Below are positions 8,562-16,492 of a stretch of 64,000 bases of DNA, one piece after another. The translations under genes were made by a program, and so were the position numbers. This DNA comes from Pseudomonadota bacterium. Its GTDB lineage: Bacteria; Pseudomonadota; Alphaproteobacteria; Rhizobiales; Xanthobacteraceae. The stretch spans positions 62,001 to 126,000 of the forward strand of contig JAEWHP010000023.1 in the NCBI GenBank assembly GCA_023387735.1. Reading direction: 5' to 3'. The notes beneath the pieces were generated by a model that saw only the letters and a list, made by a program, of their open reading frames with translations, did not search any database and was not told the origin of the DNA. The number at the start of each line of letters is the position of its first letter. Within the stretch, counting starts at the first letter, position 1.

Positions 8562-9307
8562 CGAGGGTCGGCCTGATCCGCCTGCTCGTGGTCGGGGGCT
8601 TCATCGCAGGCCTGGAGCTGTTGTGCCGGACCGGCGCCATCAGCCCGCGCGTGCTGCTGGCGCCGTCGGACATGGCCGTGCGCCTGGCAAAACTGCTCGC
8701 TTCCGGCAAGGCCAACGCCGACATCGTCGAGACGCTCGGCAACGTCGCGATCTCGCTCGTGCTGTCGGTGACCGGCGGTTTCACCATCGGCGCGCTGATC
8801 CATGGCTTTCCGCGGCTGCGTGCGGCGATCGACCCCTTCCTCGCCAGCTATTACGCCCTGCCGTTCTTCGCCTTCTATCCGCTGTTCATCGTGCTGTTCG
8901 GTCTCGGGCGCGGCGCCATCGTGGCGATCGGCTTCCTGTTCGGCGTGGTCGCGATGATCATCGCCACCCTCAACGGCTTCGATCGCATCCCGCGCGTGTT
9001 GCTGCGCACCGCCAAGGTCCACCACATGAGCCCGGCGGCCACCGCCCTGCTGATCAAGCTGCCGAGCGCGGTGCCTTATCTGTTCACCGGCATCAAGCTG
9101 GCGATTGCCTATTGCTTCATCGGCGTCATCGCGGCCGAATTCATCATGGCCTCGTCCGGGCTCGGCTACGCCATCTCCTACGCCTTCAACAATTTCGAGA
9201 ACGGCACGATGTATGCGCTGATGTTGTTCGTCATCGTGCTGGTGACGATCGTCAACGCGCTGTTCTACGGCTATGAGCGGCACTTGCTGCGTCGCTGGGG
9301 GCGCTGA
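8558..9307 (+). CDS. ABC transporter permease (SsuC/TauC-like), first subunit
   Basis: 249 residues from a GTG at 8558 that overlaps the stop of the ATPase by one codon shift (GTGA). Six membrane helices. The coupling loop contains the EAA-like motif (LRTAKVHHMSPAATALLIKLP) followed by AVPYLFTGIKLAIAYCFIG, typical of BPD_transp_1 permeases. With the second permease 1 nt downstream it probably forms a heterodimeric channel. Confidence 0.85.
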   Translation: MTRVGLIRLLVVGGFIAGLELLCRTGAISPRVLLAPSDMAVRLAKLLASGKANADIVETLGNVAISLVLSVTGGFTIGALIHGFPRLRAAIDPFLASYYALPFFAFYPLFIVLFGLGRGAIVAIGFLFGVVAMIIATLNGFDRIPRVLLRTAKVHHMSPAATALLIKLPSAVPYLFTGIKLAIAYCFIGVIAAEFIMASSGLGYAISYAFNNFENGTMYALMLFVIVLVTIVNALFYGYERHLLRRWGR

Positions 9308-9308
9308 C

Positions 9309-10043
9309 ATGCGGCGCGTCCTCGATACCGTGCTGCTGATGCTCGCCGGCCTCGCCATCTGGCAGGCGCTGCATTGGGCGGCGCCGTTCGCGCTGACCTC
9401 GCCGGCCGGCACCGCCGCGCGGGCCTTGCAGATGCTCTCGAGCGCAACTTTCTGGCCGCACGCCGCGGAGACGGCGCGCGCGTTCGGCTGGGCGCTGCTG
9501 CTGGCCGTCGCGGGCGGCCTCGCGCTGGGTTTCAGCCTCGGCCTCAACCGCACCAGCGCCGAAGTGGCCGAGCCGATTTTGGTGTCGGTCTACAGCCTGC
9601 CCAAGGTGACGCTGTATCCGCTGATCCTGCTGGTGTTCGGACTCGGCGTCCCCGCCAAGATCGCCTTCGGCACCCTGCACGGCATCATCCCGATCGCAAT
9701 CTTCGCGATGAACGCCGTGCGCAACGTCGCTGGCGTGCATTTCAAGACCGCGCGGGTGTTGCGCCTGTCGCGGCGCCAGACGCTGGCGACCATCGTCATC
9801 CCCGGCGCCATGCCCGAGATCGTATCTGGACTCCGCATCGGCTTCTCGCTCACCCTGCTCGGCGTGCTGATCGGCGAAATGTTCGCATCGCAGCGCGGGC
9901 TCGGCTACCTCATCATGAACGCCATCGGCCTGCATGATGTGCCCACCATCATGGCGACGATCGTGCTGCTCGCGATCGTTGCCGTGTCCGCCAGCGCCCT
10001 GCTGCTCTGGCTCGACCGCCGTTTGCACCACCGTGTCGCCTGA
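9309..10043 (+). CDS. ABC transporter permease (SsuC/TauC-like), second subunit
   Basis: 244 residues, starting 1 nt after the first permease ends. Hydrophobic start MRRVLDTVLLMLAGLAIWQA, six helices, and a coupling segment FKTARVLRLSRRQTLATIVI followed by PGAMPEIVSGLRIG. Two different permeases in one SsuC-type system indicate a heterodimer, unlike the usual homodimer of SsuABC. Confidence 0.85.
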   Translation: MRRVLDTVLLMLAGLAIWQALHWAAPFALTSPAGTAARALQMLSSATFWPHAAETARAFGWALLLAVAGGLALGFSLGLNRTSAEVAEPILVSVYSLPKVTLYPLILLVFGLGVPAKIAFGTLHGIIPIAIFAMNAVRNVAGVHFKTARVLRLSRRQTLATIVIPGAMPEIVSGLRIGFSLTLLGVLIGEMFASQRGLGYLIMNAIGLHDVPTIMATIVLLAIVAVSASALLLWLDRRLHHRVA

Positions 10044-10086
10044 GGCGCAAAATAATCTTGCTCAACAATCTTGGAAGTATGGATCG

Positions 10087-10950
10087 ATGACCCAAAGCCT
10101 CTCCGCCCGCCTGAAACAGCCCGGCCTGATCTCGGCGCCCGGCGTGTTCGAAATGATTTCCGCGCGCATCGCCGACACCATGGGGTTCGACGCGCTCTAT
10201 ATGACCGGCTATGGCGTGGTCGCCTCCCATCTCGGCCTGCCGGATGCGGGACTTGCGAGCTACACCGAGATGGTCGGCCGCGTGCAGCAGATCGCCTCGG
10301 GTACGTCGACGCCGCTGATTGCCGACGGCGACACCGGCTATGGCGGATTGCTGAACGTCGATTTCACCGTACGCGGCTATGAGAAAGCCGGCGCGCAGGC
10401 GATCCAGATCGAGGACCAGGAATATCCCAAGAAATGCGGGCATACGCCCGGCCGGCGGGTGATACCGATCGCCGACGCGGCGCGCCGTATCAAGGTCGCG
10501 GTCGAGGCGCGATCGTCGAAGGATTTTCTCGTCATCGCCCGCACCGATGCCCGCACCGCGCTCGGCCTGGACGAGGCGCTGCGACGCGGCGAAGCCTTTC
10601 TCAATGCCGGCGCCGACATCCTGTTCATCGAATCGCCAGAGAGCGAGGCCGAACTGGCGAAGATCGGCCAGACCTTCGCCGGCGTGCCGCTGGTCGCCAA
10701 CATGGTGGAAGGCGGACGCACGCCTATCCTCTCGCGCGCGGAACTGGAAGCTTGCGGATTCAAGCTCGCGATTTTCCCCACCGCCGGATTCCTCGCCGCA
10801 GGCGCCGCGCTGCGCTCCGTCTACGGTGAGATACAGTCCAAGGGCTCCAGCAAGGCGTGGAGCGGCGAACTCTACCGGTTCGACGACTTCTCCCGCCTGA
10901 TGGGATTCGAGCGGGTCTGGGCGTTTGAGCGCGAGCACGTCGAAGGGTGA
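10087..10950 (+). CDS. Isocitrate lyase/PEP mutase-family C-C lyase
   Basis: 287 residues, start at 10087 (43 nt after the permease). Superfamily marks: AYLMTGYG-like N-terminal strand (ALYMTGYGVVASHLGLPD), metal-binding ADGDTGYGG, IQIEDQEYPKKCGH carrying the KKCGH active-site loop, FLVIARTDAR and GADILFIESPES. KKCGH is the lyase signature found in isocitrate, methylisocitrate, dimethylmalate and oxaloacetate lyases, so this is more likely a C-C lyase of a dicarboxylate than a phosphonopyruvate mutase. Its place behind the importer and GntR regulator suggests that it cleaves the imported compound or a product of it. Confidence 0.85.
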   Translation: MTQSLSARLKQPGLISAPGVFEMISARIADTMGFDALYMTGYGVVASHLGLPDAGLASYTEMVGRVQQIASGTSTPLIADGDTGYGGLLNVDFTVRGYEKAGAQAIQIEDQEYPKKCGHTPGRRVIPIADAARRIKVAVEARSSKDFLVIARTDARTALGLDEALRRGEAFLNAGADILFIESPESEAELAKIGQTFAGVPLVANMVEGGRTPILSRAELEACGFKLAIFPTAGFLAAGAALRSVYGEIQSKGSSKAWSGELYRFDDFSRLMGFERVWAFEREHVEG

Positions 10951-11177
10951 GCTTTGCGAGGTTTCGTGCGGTCAGCAAAACCGCTGCGATCAGCAACCCA
11001 ACCAACAGCTGACCACAGAGTGCGGCTTGCGGCAACTGCAAGCGTTGATGCGACGTCCATCCCTGGCACGAAGTTTATTTTTTTGCGATGTGGCGTGCTT
11101 CACATTCGGAAACACGCATCAGAACGTACTTTGTGGACGCGATTGAGCTCCGACTGAACCTTTCACAGGAGCATGCC

Positions 11178-11441
11178 ATGAAGAAGATCATTCTTGTTGC
11201 GATCGCAGTTGTTCTCCTTCCCACGATAACTCCAGCCGATGCACGGGTAAAACAACGGACCATCCATCGCCAGGTCGTGATGGGTCCCGCAGTCAGCCCT
11301 GCTCTGCTCAATGCCAATGCCAGCCTTAACGGCGCTGGTACTGACAGTGATCGCGCGATGCACATGCGGAACCTTCGCGATTCCGGCTACAACCCGAAGA
11401 ACGACTACAACGCCTTCGGCGCCATGTCCGTTGCCGAGTAA
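11178..11441 (+). CDS. Small exported protein, unknown function
   Basis: 87 residues, start fixed by CACAGGAG 6 nt upstream. Signal peptide MKKIILVAIAVVLLPTITPA, then a short polar mature chain with a conserved-looking end (MHMRNLRDSGYNPKNDYNAF). Small secreted proteins of this kind are common in Bradyrhizobium but I do not recognise a function. Followed by a hairpin (11448-11473). Confidence 0.6.
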   Translation: MKKIILVAIAVVLLPTITPADARVKQRTIHRQVVMGPAVSPALLNANASLNGAGTDSDRAMHMRNLRDSGYNPKNDYNAFGAMSVAE

Positions 11442-11447
11442 CGGGGC

Positions 11448-11473
11448 CGGGAGGGCAATGGGGAGCCCTCCCG
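11448..11473 (+). terminator. Hairpin terminator between convergent genes
   Basis: A 9-bp perfect stem CGGGAGGGC/GCCCTCCCG with an 8-nt loop lies 6 nt after the stop of the small exported protein gene. The following T-tract is weak (GCTTT), so termination is likely but not certain. Confidence 0.5.
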
Positions 11474-11517
11474 CTCGCTTTGCCGTGGAGCTTGACGCGC
11501 CCGTTTCATGCATCACG

Positions 11518-13263
11518 CTACTCAGGCAACCCCGCCTTCCGAAGACCCTCAATCTCCAGCTTCGTGTGTGTGTCTCTGCGCCGACCCATCCTCGCGGATA
11601 TTGTGAAGGCGGGATCGAGTTCCAGCACACGCGCTGCCGCCTCACGCGCCTCGGCGTCGCGTCCGAGATGGGCGAATGCCGACGCGAGAACGGCGTTAAT
11701 GGCCGAGAAGGAGGAGTTCTGACGCAGGGCCTTCTTGCCTGCGTCGATGGCCTCCTCAAAGCGACCAAGCTCAATGAGGGCCATCCCCATCCCGGTATAT
11801 AACCGGTGTAGCAGCGGATCTACCGGGCTCGCGCGAATGGCACGTTCAAAGCTGCGGATCGCTTCCTCCGGCAGCCCCGCATTTCGATGGACCCAGCCTC
11901 TGCAGATCCATGCGACATGTGAATTCGGGTTGAGCGCGACGGCCCGGTCAGCCATTTCGATCTCACTTTCCCGATCGCCGATCATGAACGACGAGATCAA
12001 TGCAGCCCGTGCCAGCGTGTCCGGATCACCATCGTCGAGGCTCAATGCCAGGCGCATGAGTCGAACTGCTTCCTGGCGATCAAACTGCGGATCGTCAGCA
12101 TAGCCCAAGACGACGTTGTTCGTGTGAAGGACACCTGCCAGAGCGGCGACAAGGCCAAACCGAGGGTCCAGTTCCAAAGCGCGATGAGCCAGCCTGATCG
12201 CCTCGGTCAAGCTCTCGCGCGTCGTCAGGTAAAAATGTGGCATGGCTCGGAGATAGAAATCATAGGCCGTGAGGTTCTCGGGTCGCCGCCGCGCCGCCAG
12301 CTCGATTTCTGTTTGAAGCAATTTTGGCTGAATGGCCGAGACGACAGCGACCGTGACTTCGTCCTGGAGAGCGAAAACGTCGGTCAGGTCGCGCTCGAAC
12401 CTGTCCGCCCAGATATGTGCCCCTGTAATCGCGTCAATCAATTGCCCTGAGATGCGAACTTTCCCCGCCGCCTTGCGCACGGACCCCTCGAGGACATAAC
12501 GGACGCCAAGCCTGCGTCCGACTTCCTTGACATCAACGGCTTTGCCCTTGAACGTAAAGCTCGAATTGCGAGCGATGACGAACAGCCAGTGAAACCGGCT
12601 GAGCGCCGTAATGATGTCCTCCACCATTCCGTCCGCAAAATATTCCTGTTCGGGATCGCCGCTCATGTTCTCGAACGGCAGCACCGCAATGGAGGGCTTG
12701 TCGGGAAGGGGCGGGGCGGGACTTAGCCTATCGCTCAGTGCGCTAAACGCTCCCGCGCGTACAGCGTAAGAGCGAACCGGCTTGGCGATGTTCTTGAGCC
12801 GAAGTTCGCCCCGGTCCTCGAAGCCAACGTCCAGCTTGCCTTCGACTTCGCTGTACACTTTCTCGGAAATCAGGATGCCGCCGGGATCGGCAGCCCCCTC
12901 CAGCCGGACGGCGATGTTGATCCCGTCGCCAAAAAGGTCGTCGTCGGCCCCGACGATGACCTCCCCGAGATTGACCCCGATGCGCAGCCTGAGGGAGCTT
13001 CGGCCTGACGCGATGCTTTCCTGCATCTCCACCGCGCAGCGCACTGCAGCCGACGGACTTGCAAACTCGGCCAGCGCGCCGTCACCCGTGGTCTTGATCA
13101 GTCGTCCGTCGTGGCGGGAAAGGCCAGGCTCGATGACCTCGCGCTTCAGCCGCTCGAACTCGGCGTAGGTGGCTTCCTCAGCACGCTGCATCAGCGCGGA
13201 GTAACCGACCACGTCAGCGGCCAGGATTGCCGCTAGTCGCCTTTGAACCCGCTGCTCTGTCAC
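11518..13263 (-). CDS. Class III adenylate cyclase fused to TolB-like and TPR domains
   Basis: 581 residues. Residues 1-165: class III cyclase, with first metal Asp in ILAADVVGYSALM, second in TTGDGALAEF, and NIAVRLEGAADPGGI supplying the Asn and Arg of the transition-state site. Residues about 185-330: TolB-N-like domain (IAVLPFENMSGDPEQEYFAD). Residues about 340-560: TPR-like repeats. This architecture is expanded in Bradyrhizobium. The cyclase should make cAMP; the TPR part probably senses a partner protein. It is soluble. It is the last gene before the tRNA-Thr element, with the left repeat 149 nt upstream of its start. Confidence 0.9.
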   Translation of the reverse strand: MTEQRVQRRLAAILAADVVGYSALMQRAEEATYAEFERLKREVIEPGLSRHDGRLIKTTGDGALAEFASPSAAVRCAVEMQESIASGRSSLRLRIGVNLGEVIVGADDDLFGDGINIAVRLEGAADPGGILISEKVYSEVEGKLDVGFEDRGELRLKNIAKPVRSYAVRAGAFSALSDRLSPAPPLPDKPSIAVLPFENMSGDPEQEYFADGMVEDIITALSRFHWLFVIARNSSFTFKGKAVDVKEVGRRLGVRYVLEGSVRKAAGKVRISGQLIDAITGAHIWADRFERDLTDVFALQDEVTVAVVSAIQPKLLQTEIELAARRRPENLTAYDFYLRAMPHFYLTTRESLTEAIRLAHRALELDPRFGLVAALAGVLHTNNVVLGYADDPQFDRQEAVRLMRLALSLDDGDPDTLARAALISSFMIGDRESEIEMADRAVALNPNSHVAWICRGWVHRNAGLPEEAIRSFERAIRASPVDPLLHRLYTGMGMALIELGRFEEAIDAGKKALRQNSSFSAINAVLASAFAHLGRDAEAREAAARVLELDPAFTISARMGRRRDTHTKLEIEGLRKAGLPE

Positions 13264-13411
13264 AGCGCACTCCGAACGACCGAACCAGCCACGGCGGTGG
13301 ACGAGGAAAGTCTAGCACGTTGCCGATGACCCGTGAGCGGCAATTGCAGGAGAGCCAATTGCCCAAGTTACCTCGGCCCATCGACACGACGTTGATGTTC
13401 GGAGAAAAAAC

Positions 13412-13438
13412 TGGTGCTGCCAGACAGGATTGAACTGT
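13412..13438. repeat. Distal att repeat of the tRNA-Thr island (27 bp)
   Basis: TGGTGCTGCCAGACAGGATT and the next 7 bases, identical over 27 bp to the 3' end of tRNA-Thr at 26119-26145. The bases outside (13411 and 13439) differ from those at 26118 and 26146, so the identity stops exactly. It marks the island end far from the integrase. Confidence 0.9.
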
Positions 13439-13573
13439 TTTGATGCAGCCCCAGCTCACTGAAATATCAACGGTTTTTCCAGCCGCTCATGGGGGTGGTG
13501 TATCAGTGCAGGGATCATCTGTGAAGAAGACTTGAGCACACGGCATGGTCACTTCGTCCGTTCTCCTTTGGCC

Positions 13574-13999
13574 TCATCGGCCAATCGAACATGTGCCTGC
13601 GTAGAATGTGCCCCTTCCTTCTGGGTTCGGAAAAAGTAGGTTGGTGTGGGTGAAGTATTTAAGCTCCCGATCAAACAAAAAGGTCTCGTCTCGCAAGACT
13701 GCCATGATCGTTCCCGTCGGACCCAAGGGTTGAGAGACCGTTACGTCATAGGGTCCTCCGCACTTGTCACCGGGACAGGACTGAAACTGACCTCGCCCCC
13801 TTGCGACATCGAGATCGAACCGGAACCGAGCGGGTTGGAGTGGCTGAACTATCTGCTTGCAGTTCTCCCAACTGCACACATGAGTGCGCTTGATGTCGCA
13901 ATAGAATTGCAAGTTCTGCGAATTGGCTTGCGAGAGAGTGACGGCAGAAAATAATCCGATCCAGAGGATCACGCTGCTCAATTTGTAGACGGTGGACAT
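13574..13999 (-). CDS. Exported Cys-rich protein, unknown function
   Basis: 141 residues. A signal peptide covers residues 1-28 (SSVILWIGLFSAVTLSQANS). The mature part holds six Cys residues (YCDIKRTHVCSWENCKQIV, CPGDKCGG, and one near the C-terminus), which suggests disulfides in the periplasm. The middle resembles a small beta-rich domain. Similar proteins occur in rhizobial genomes but no function is known to me. It is the first gene inside the distal att repeat. Confidence 0.55.
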   Translation of the reverse strand: MSTVYKLSSVILWIGLFSAVTLSQANSQNLQFYCDIKRTHVCSWENCKQIVQPLQPARFRFDLDVARGRGQFQSCPGDKCGGPYDVTVSQPLGPTGTIMAVLRDETFLFDRELKYFTHTNLLFPNPEGRGTFYAGTCSIGR

Positions 14000-14116
14000 T
14001 TAGGTTCCTTGGTACGAAGGCAACAATGGACGGTGGCGTTATGCCCGTGCGAATTGGCGGGCCAGTGCGAGCACGTGCTTGTACGTTACGTAAGGTATCC
14101 GGAACCGGAGGGGCAG

Positions 14117-14416
14117 ATGAAACTGCTGCGAGCTGCAGCCCGTTTTTACGTTAGTATCGGCACGGTCTACGCCCTATGGGCGTTCGTGGTTCTATCATTT
14201 CGAACATGTGGCTTGTTTGGCGGCGTTTGCATGGAGATGCCAGCATTCGCATTGATGTTGCAGCAGCTGACACTCGCTGTCATTTCAGGTTTTCGAGGCC
14301 TCCTATGGTTGCCGGAGATGATCATTGCGGTCGCGCGTAGCCAGCTCTTGGATTGGCTCCTTCTGCGAAACGCTTATTTCATAGATGTTCAGCAGTTGCT
14401 CCGAGCTGTCCAATAA
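14117..14416 (+). CDS. Small membrane protein, unknown function
   Basis: 99 residues. The start at 14117 has GGAGGGG just upstream; an upstream in-frame ATG at 14009 would add a Cys-rich non-hydrophobic tail. Two hydrophobic stretches (FYVSIGTVYALWAFVVLSF and the segment around LTLAVISGFRGLLWLPEMII), with a short CGLFGGVC loop between them. No family recognised. Confidence 0.5.
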   Translation: MKLLRAAARFYVSIGTVYALWAFVVLSFRTCGLFGGVCMEMPAFALMLQQLTLAVISGFRGLLWLPEMIIAVARSQLLDWLLLRNAYFIDVQQLLRAVQ

Positions 14417-14767
14417 CCCGAAGCTTGCGCCGGTGCGACCAAAAGTCGGCCATCTGTCTCACCGTTGAGCAAGGCCCATTTTTTTCAGAAATTTCCGAGA
14501 CGCTTAGTAAGGGGCGGACTTTCCGCATTCCCCCCGTATGGGCCTAGCCCTGCGAGATGCTGCAGGCACGGCCCGGCCTCGCAGCAGGGCCTGCCGCAGT
14601 AGTGCCGGTTGCCCCTCCGAGCCGGGGCTGTCTTGTGATTGATCACTAGGCTACGCCCTAACGAGCGTAGATGGCGGCCGGTTGAGGAGCGCTCACAAGG
14701 GTTGACAATAGCCCAGTGAGCATGATCTATGTGAGCGCCACCTCAATGAGCAATGGGCCCATCGACC
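14417..14767. other. 350-bp leader of the serine recombinase
   Basis: No gene seen. There is a perfect TTGACA at 14702-14707 but only a weak -10 at the right distance, so a promoter is possible but unproven. Three copies of (A/G)TGAGC occur close together (about 14715, 14731 and 14748), and GAGCGCTC is a palindrome near 14690; these could be recombinase-binding or regulatory sites. Confidence 0.4.
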
Positions 14768-15415
14768 ATGTCCATCACCTACCTCTATGCGCGCGTCTCC
14801 ACGGCCGAGCAGACCCTCGACCATCAGCTTACTCAAGCCCGTCAGGCTGGTTTCTCCATCGAGGAGGATCATGTCATCGCCGATCACGGGGTAAGCGGTG
14901 TGTCCACAAGACTTGCCGAGCGTGAACAGGGCAAGCGGTTGTTCGACCTTCTTCGCCGTGGCGACACTCTCGTTGTTCGCTGGGTGGATCGTCTCGGCCG
15001 GAACTACGATGACGTGGTGGAAACCATACAGCGGTTCATGAAGAAGGGCGTCATCATCAAGACCGTGATCAACGGGTTCACATTCGATGGTGCCACCAAA
15101 GACCCGATGCAGAAGGCCGTAAGGGACGCCCTGATAGGCTTTATGGCTGCGATGGCTCAGGCTCAGGCAGAAGGCACAAAGGATGCTCAGAGGGCTGGGA
15201 TTGCCCATGCCCGCGCTACTGACCCGAAGGCGTATCGAGGCCGCAAGCCATCGTTCACCCGACATCAGATGCAGACCGTCCTGGCCCTCGCCGGGCAAGG
15301 CACCATGAACATCAGCGAGATTGCCAAAACGGCGGGCTTGCAAAGGATGGCAGCGGCTAGGATCAGGAAGAACCCGGCTAGCGCCGAGCAGCAACTTCAG
15401 AACTGGGGGCTCTGA
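14768..15415 (+). CDS. Serine recombinase (resolvase/invertase family)
   Basis: 215 residues from the ATG at 14768. Catalytic domain 1-140 with the nucleophile Ser11 in YARVSTAEQ, IADHGVSGV and RLGRNYDDV holding the usual Arg residues. The C-terminal helix-turn-helix (about 165-205, ISEIAKTAGLQRMAAARIRK) fits a Hin/Tn3-type DNA-binding domain. It may resolve or invert DNA within the element, or regulate it. It opens a tight run with the micro-gene at 15418, which starts 2 nt after its stop. Confidence 0.9.
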   Translation: MSITYLYARVSTAEQTLDHQLTQARQAGFSIEEDHVIADHGVSGVSTRLAEREQGKRLFDLLRRGDTLVVRWVDRLGRNYDDVVETIQRFMKKGVIIKTVINGFTFDGATKDPMQKAVRDALIGFMAAMAQAQAEGTKDAQRAGIAHARATDPKAYRGRKPSFTRHQMQTVLALAGQGTMNISEIAKTAGLQRMAAARIRKNPASAEQQLQNWGL

Positions 15416-15417
15416 GA

Positions 15418-15507
15418 ATGTACTTCCTCGTAGCCTTTATGATCAGCGTCATGGCGATCATGGCTCTTGGGTGGGTGGTCAGCCGATGTGAAGCAAAAGC
15501 AAATTGA
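15418..15507 (+). CDS. 29-residue membrane micro-protein
   Basis: ATG at 15418, 2 nt after the recombinase stop. Nearly all of it is one hydrophobic helix (MYFLVAFMISVMAIMALGWV) with a basic tail (SRCEAKAN). Its TGA at 15505 overlaps a TTG of the next reading frame (15504). Compare the unrelated but similarly built micro-gene at 22382. Short holin-like or leader peptides occupy such places in phages; function not known. Confidence 0.5.
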   Translation: MYFLVAFMISVMAIMALGWVVSRCEAKAN

Positions 15508-15524
15508 GACTGCGACAGGTGGGC

Positions 15525-16205
15525 ATGGAACAGTTTGATGAACATGTGAAGCGATACAAAGTCGAGACGTGGCTCGATAGAAGAACCGAGGCTGAGCGGC
15601 AGTTCGACCGGGAGCACAGCCGCATTCAGCGAGTGCTGACCGACAAGAAGCAGTTACGGATGGGGCCGAAGTGCCTGCCTGAGGGAGATCGTATTTGGCT
15701 CATCAGACAAGGGCTGACTGCCTGCCACTGGTGTCATGACATCTTCCCGTCCACTGGAGGCGGCAAGACCAAATCAAGGTGGTGCATGCCGCGGTGTAAA
15801 GACAGGGGCCGTAGGAGCCGCAATACCCTTGAGGTCAAGCGGATGGGAAAGGAGTGCTACGAAGTCTGGAAGTCCCTCAGAGGCGACCGAGAGGCACAGG
15901 AGCAGTACGTCCAGTGGATCATGTTCTTGGCGGACAAGGGCTGGCGCTGGTCTTGGATGTTCAAGCATCGTTACTCCATGGCAAGGAACGTCATCGAGCA
16001 GCACTACGGGGAGTTCGATGAAGGTCCGAAGGTGCTGGGGGCGCTCATCGCCCGGCCCACGGTGGCGCGGTGGAAGATGCCCACGGCAACACGGGGGATC
16101 ACTGGCAAGCCTAACCGTGAGCAGCACGAGGACTGGGTTCGGCGGAAAATGCTCGGCGAGCAGTACGGCATCCCGCACTGGGAGATACCGAAAAACTACT
16201 TGTAG
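15525..16205 (+). CDS. Zinc-finger (Cys-rich) protein of the element
   Basis: 226 residues from the ATG at 15525, which has AGGTGG 5 nt upstream; a TTG at 15504 overlapping the micro-gene stop is the alternative. Residues about 68-96 contain CHWCHDIF and WCMPRC, a Cys4 zinc ribbon or treble clef spanning 24 residues. Basic helices and a Trp-rich C-terminus follow. This could be a HNH-like or DNA-binding protein, but no catalytic HNH set is clear to me. Next gene is the helicase-like ATPase, 287 nt later. Confidence 0.55.
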   Translation: MEQFDEHVKRYKVETWLDRRTEAERQFDREHSRIQRVLTDKKQLRMGPKCLPEGDRIWLIRQGLTACHWCHDIFPSTGGGKTKSRWCMPRCKDRGRRSRNTLEVKRMGKECYEVWKSLRGDREAQEQYVQWIMFLADKGWRWSWMFKHRYSMARNVIEQHYGEFDEGPKVLGALIARPTVARWKMPTATRGITGKPNREQHEDWVRRKMLGEQYGIPHWEIPKNYL

Positions 16206-16229
16206 GTAAATTAACACCGTGTTCGGGTA

Positions 16230-16270
16230 TATAATGCATAGATAGAACGTCACGATCACGCGACCGTGAC
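16230..16270 (+). promoter_or_regulatory. Possible promoter -10 and dyad operator before the helicase gene
   Basis: A perfect TATAAT lies at 16230-16235 with an imperfect upstream TTAACA only 13 nt away. Immediately downstream, GTCACG (16249-16254) and CGTGAC (16265-16270) form a perfect dyad with a 10-nt spacer. This would leave a leader of about 250 nt before the gene at 16493. The -10 is good, the -35 poor. Confidence 0.35.
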
Positions 16271-16492
16271 CAGTACCCATCCCCGACCACTGGAGCAACA
16301 CAAGATGCCCACGCCAGCCAGCCCAATCGGTATAGGAAGAGACCGAGAGGCTCTATAAAGCCGAGCCAAGAGCTACAACTCCTTCCACATCCCCCGACAG
16401 CAACAAGCGCACCGAAACATCGGCCCCCATCATTGGCGAGCCGCTCAACACACGTGCCTGCTGTCTCGCAAACTCAAGGAACTAACTGAACT

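Noticed and set aside
8147..9553. 468-codon minus-strand open frame opposite the ABC permease genes
   Set aside because: Overlaps three well-supported transporter genes, and its protein is Gln/Arg/His-rich.
13412..13438. A second tRNA-Thr
   Set aside because: Only the last 27 bp of the tRNA are present; no anticodon or D-arm, so it is an att remnant.
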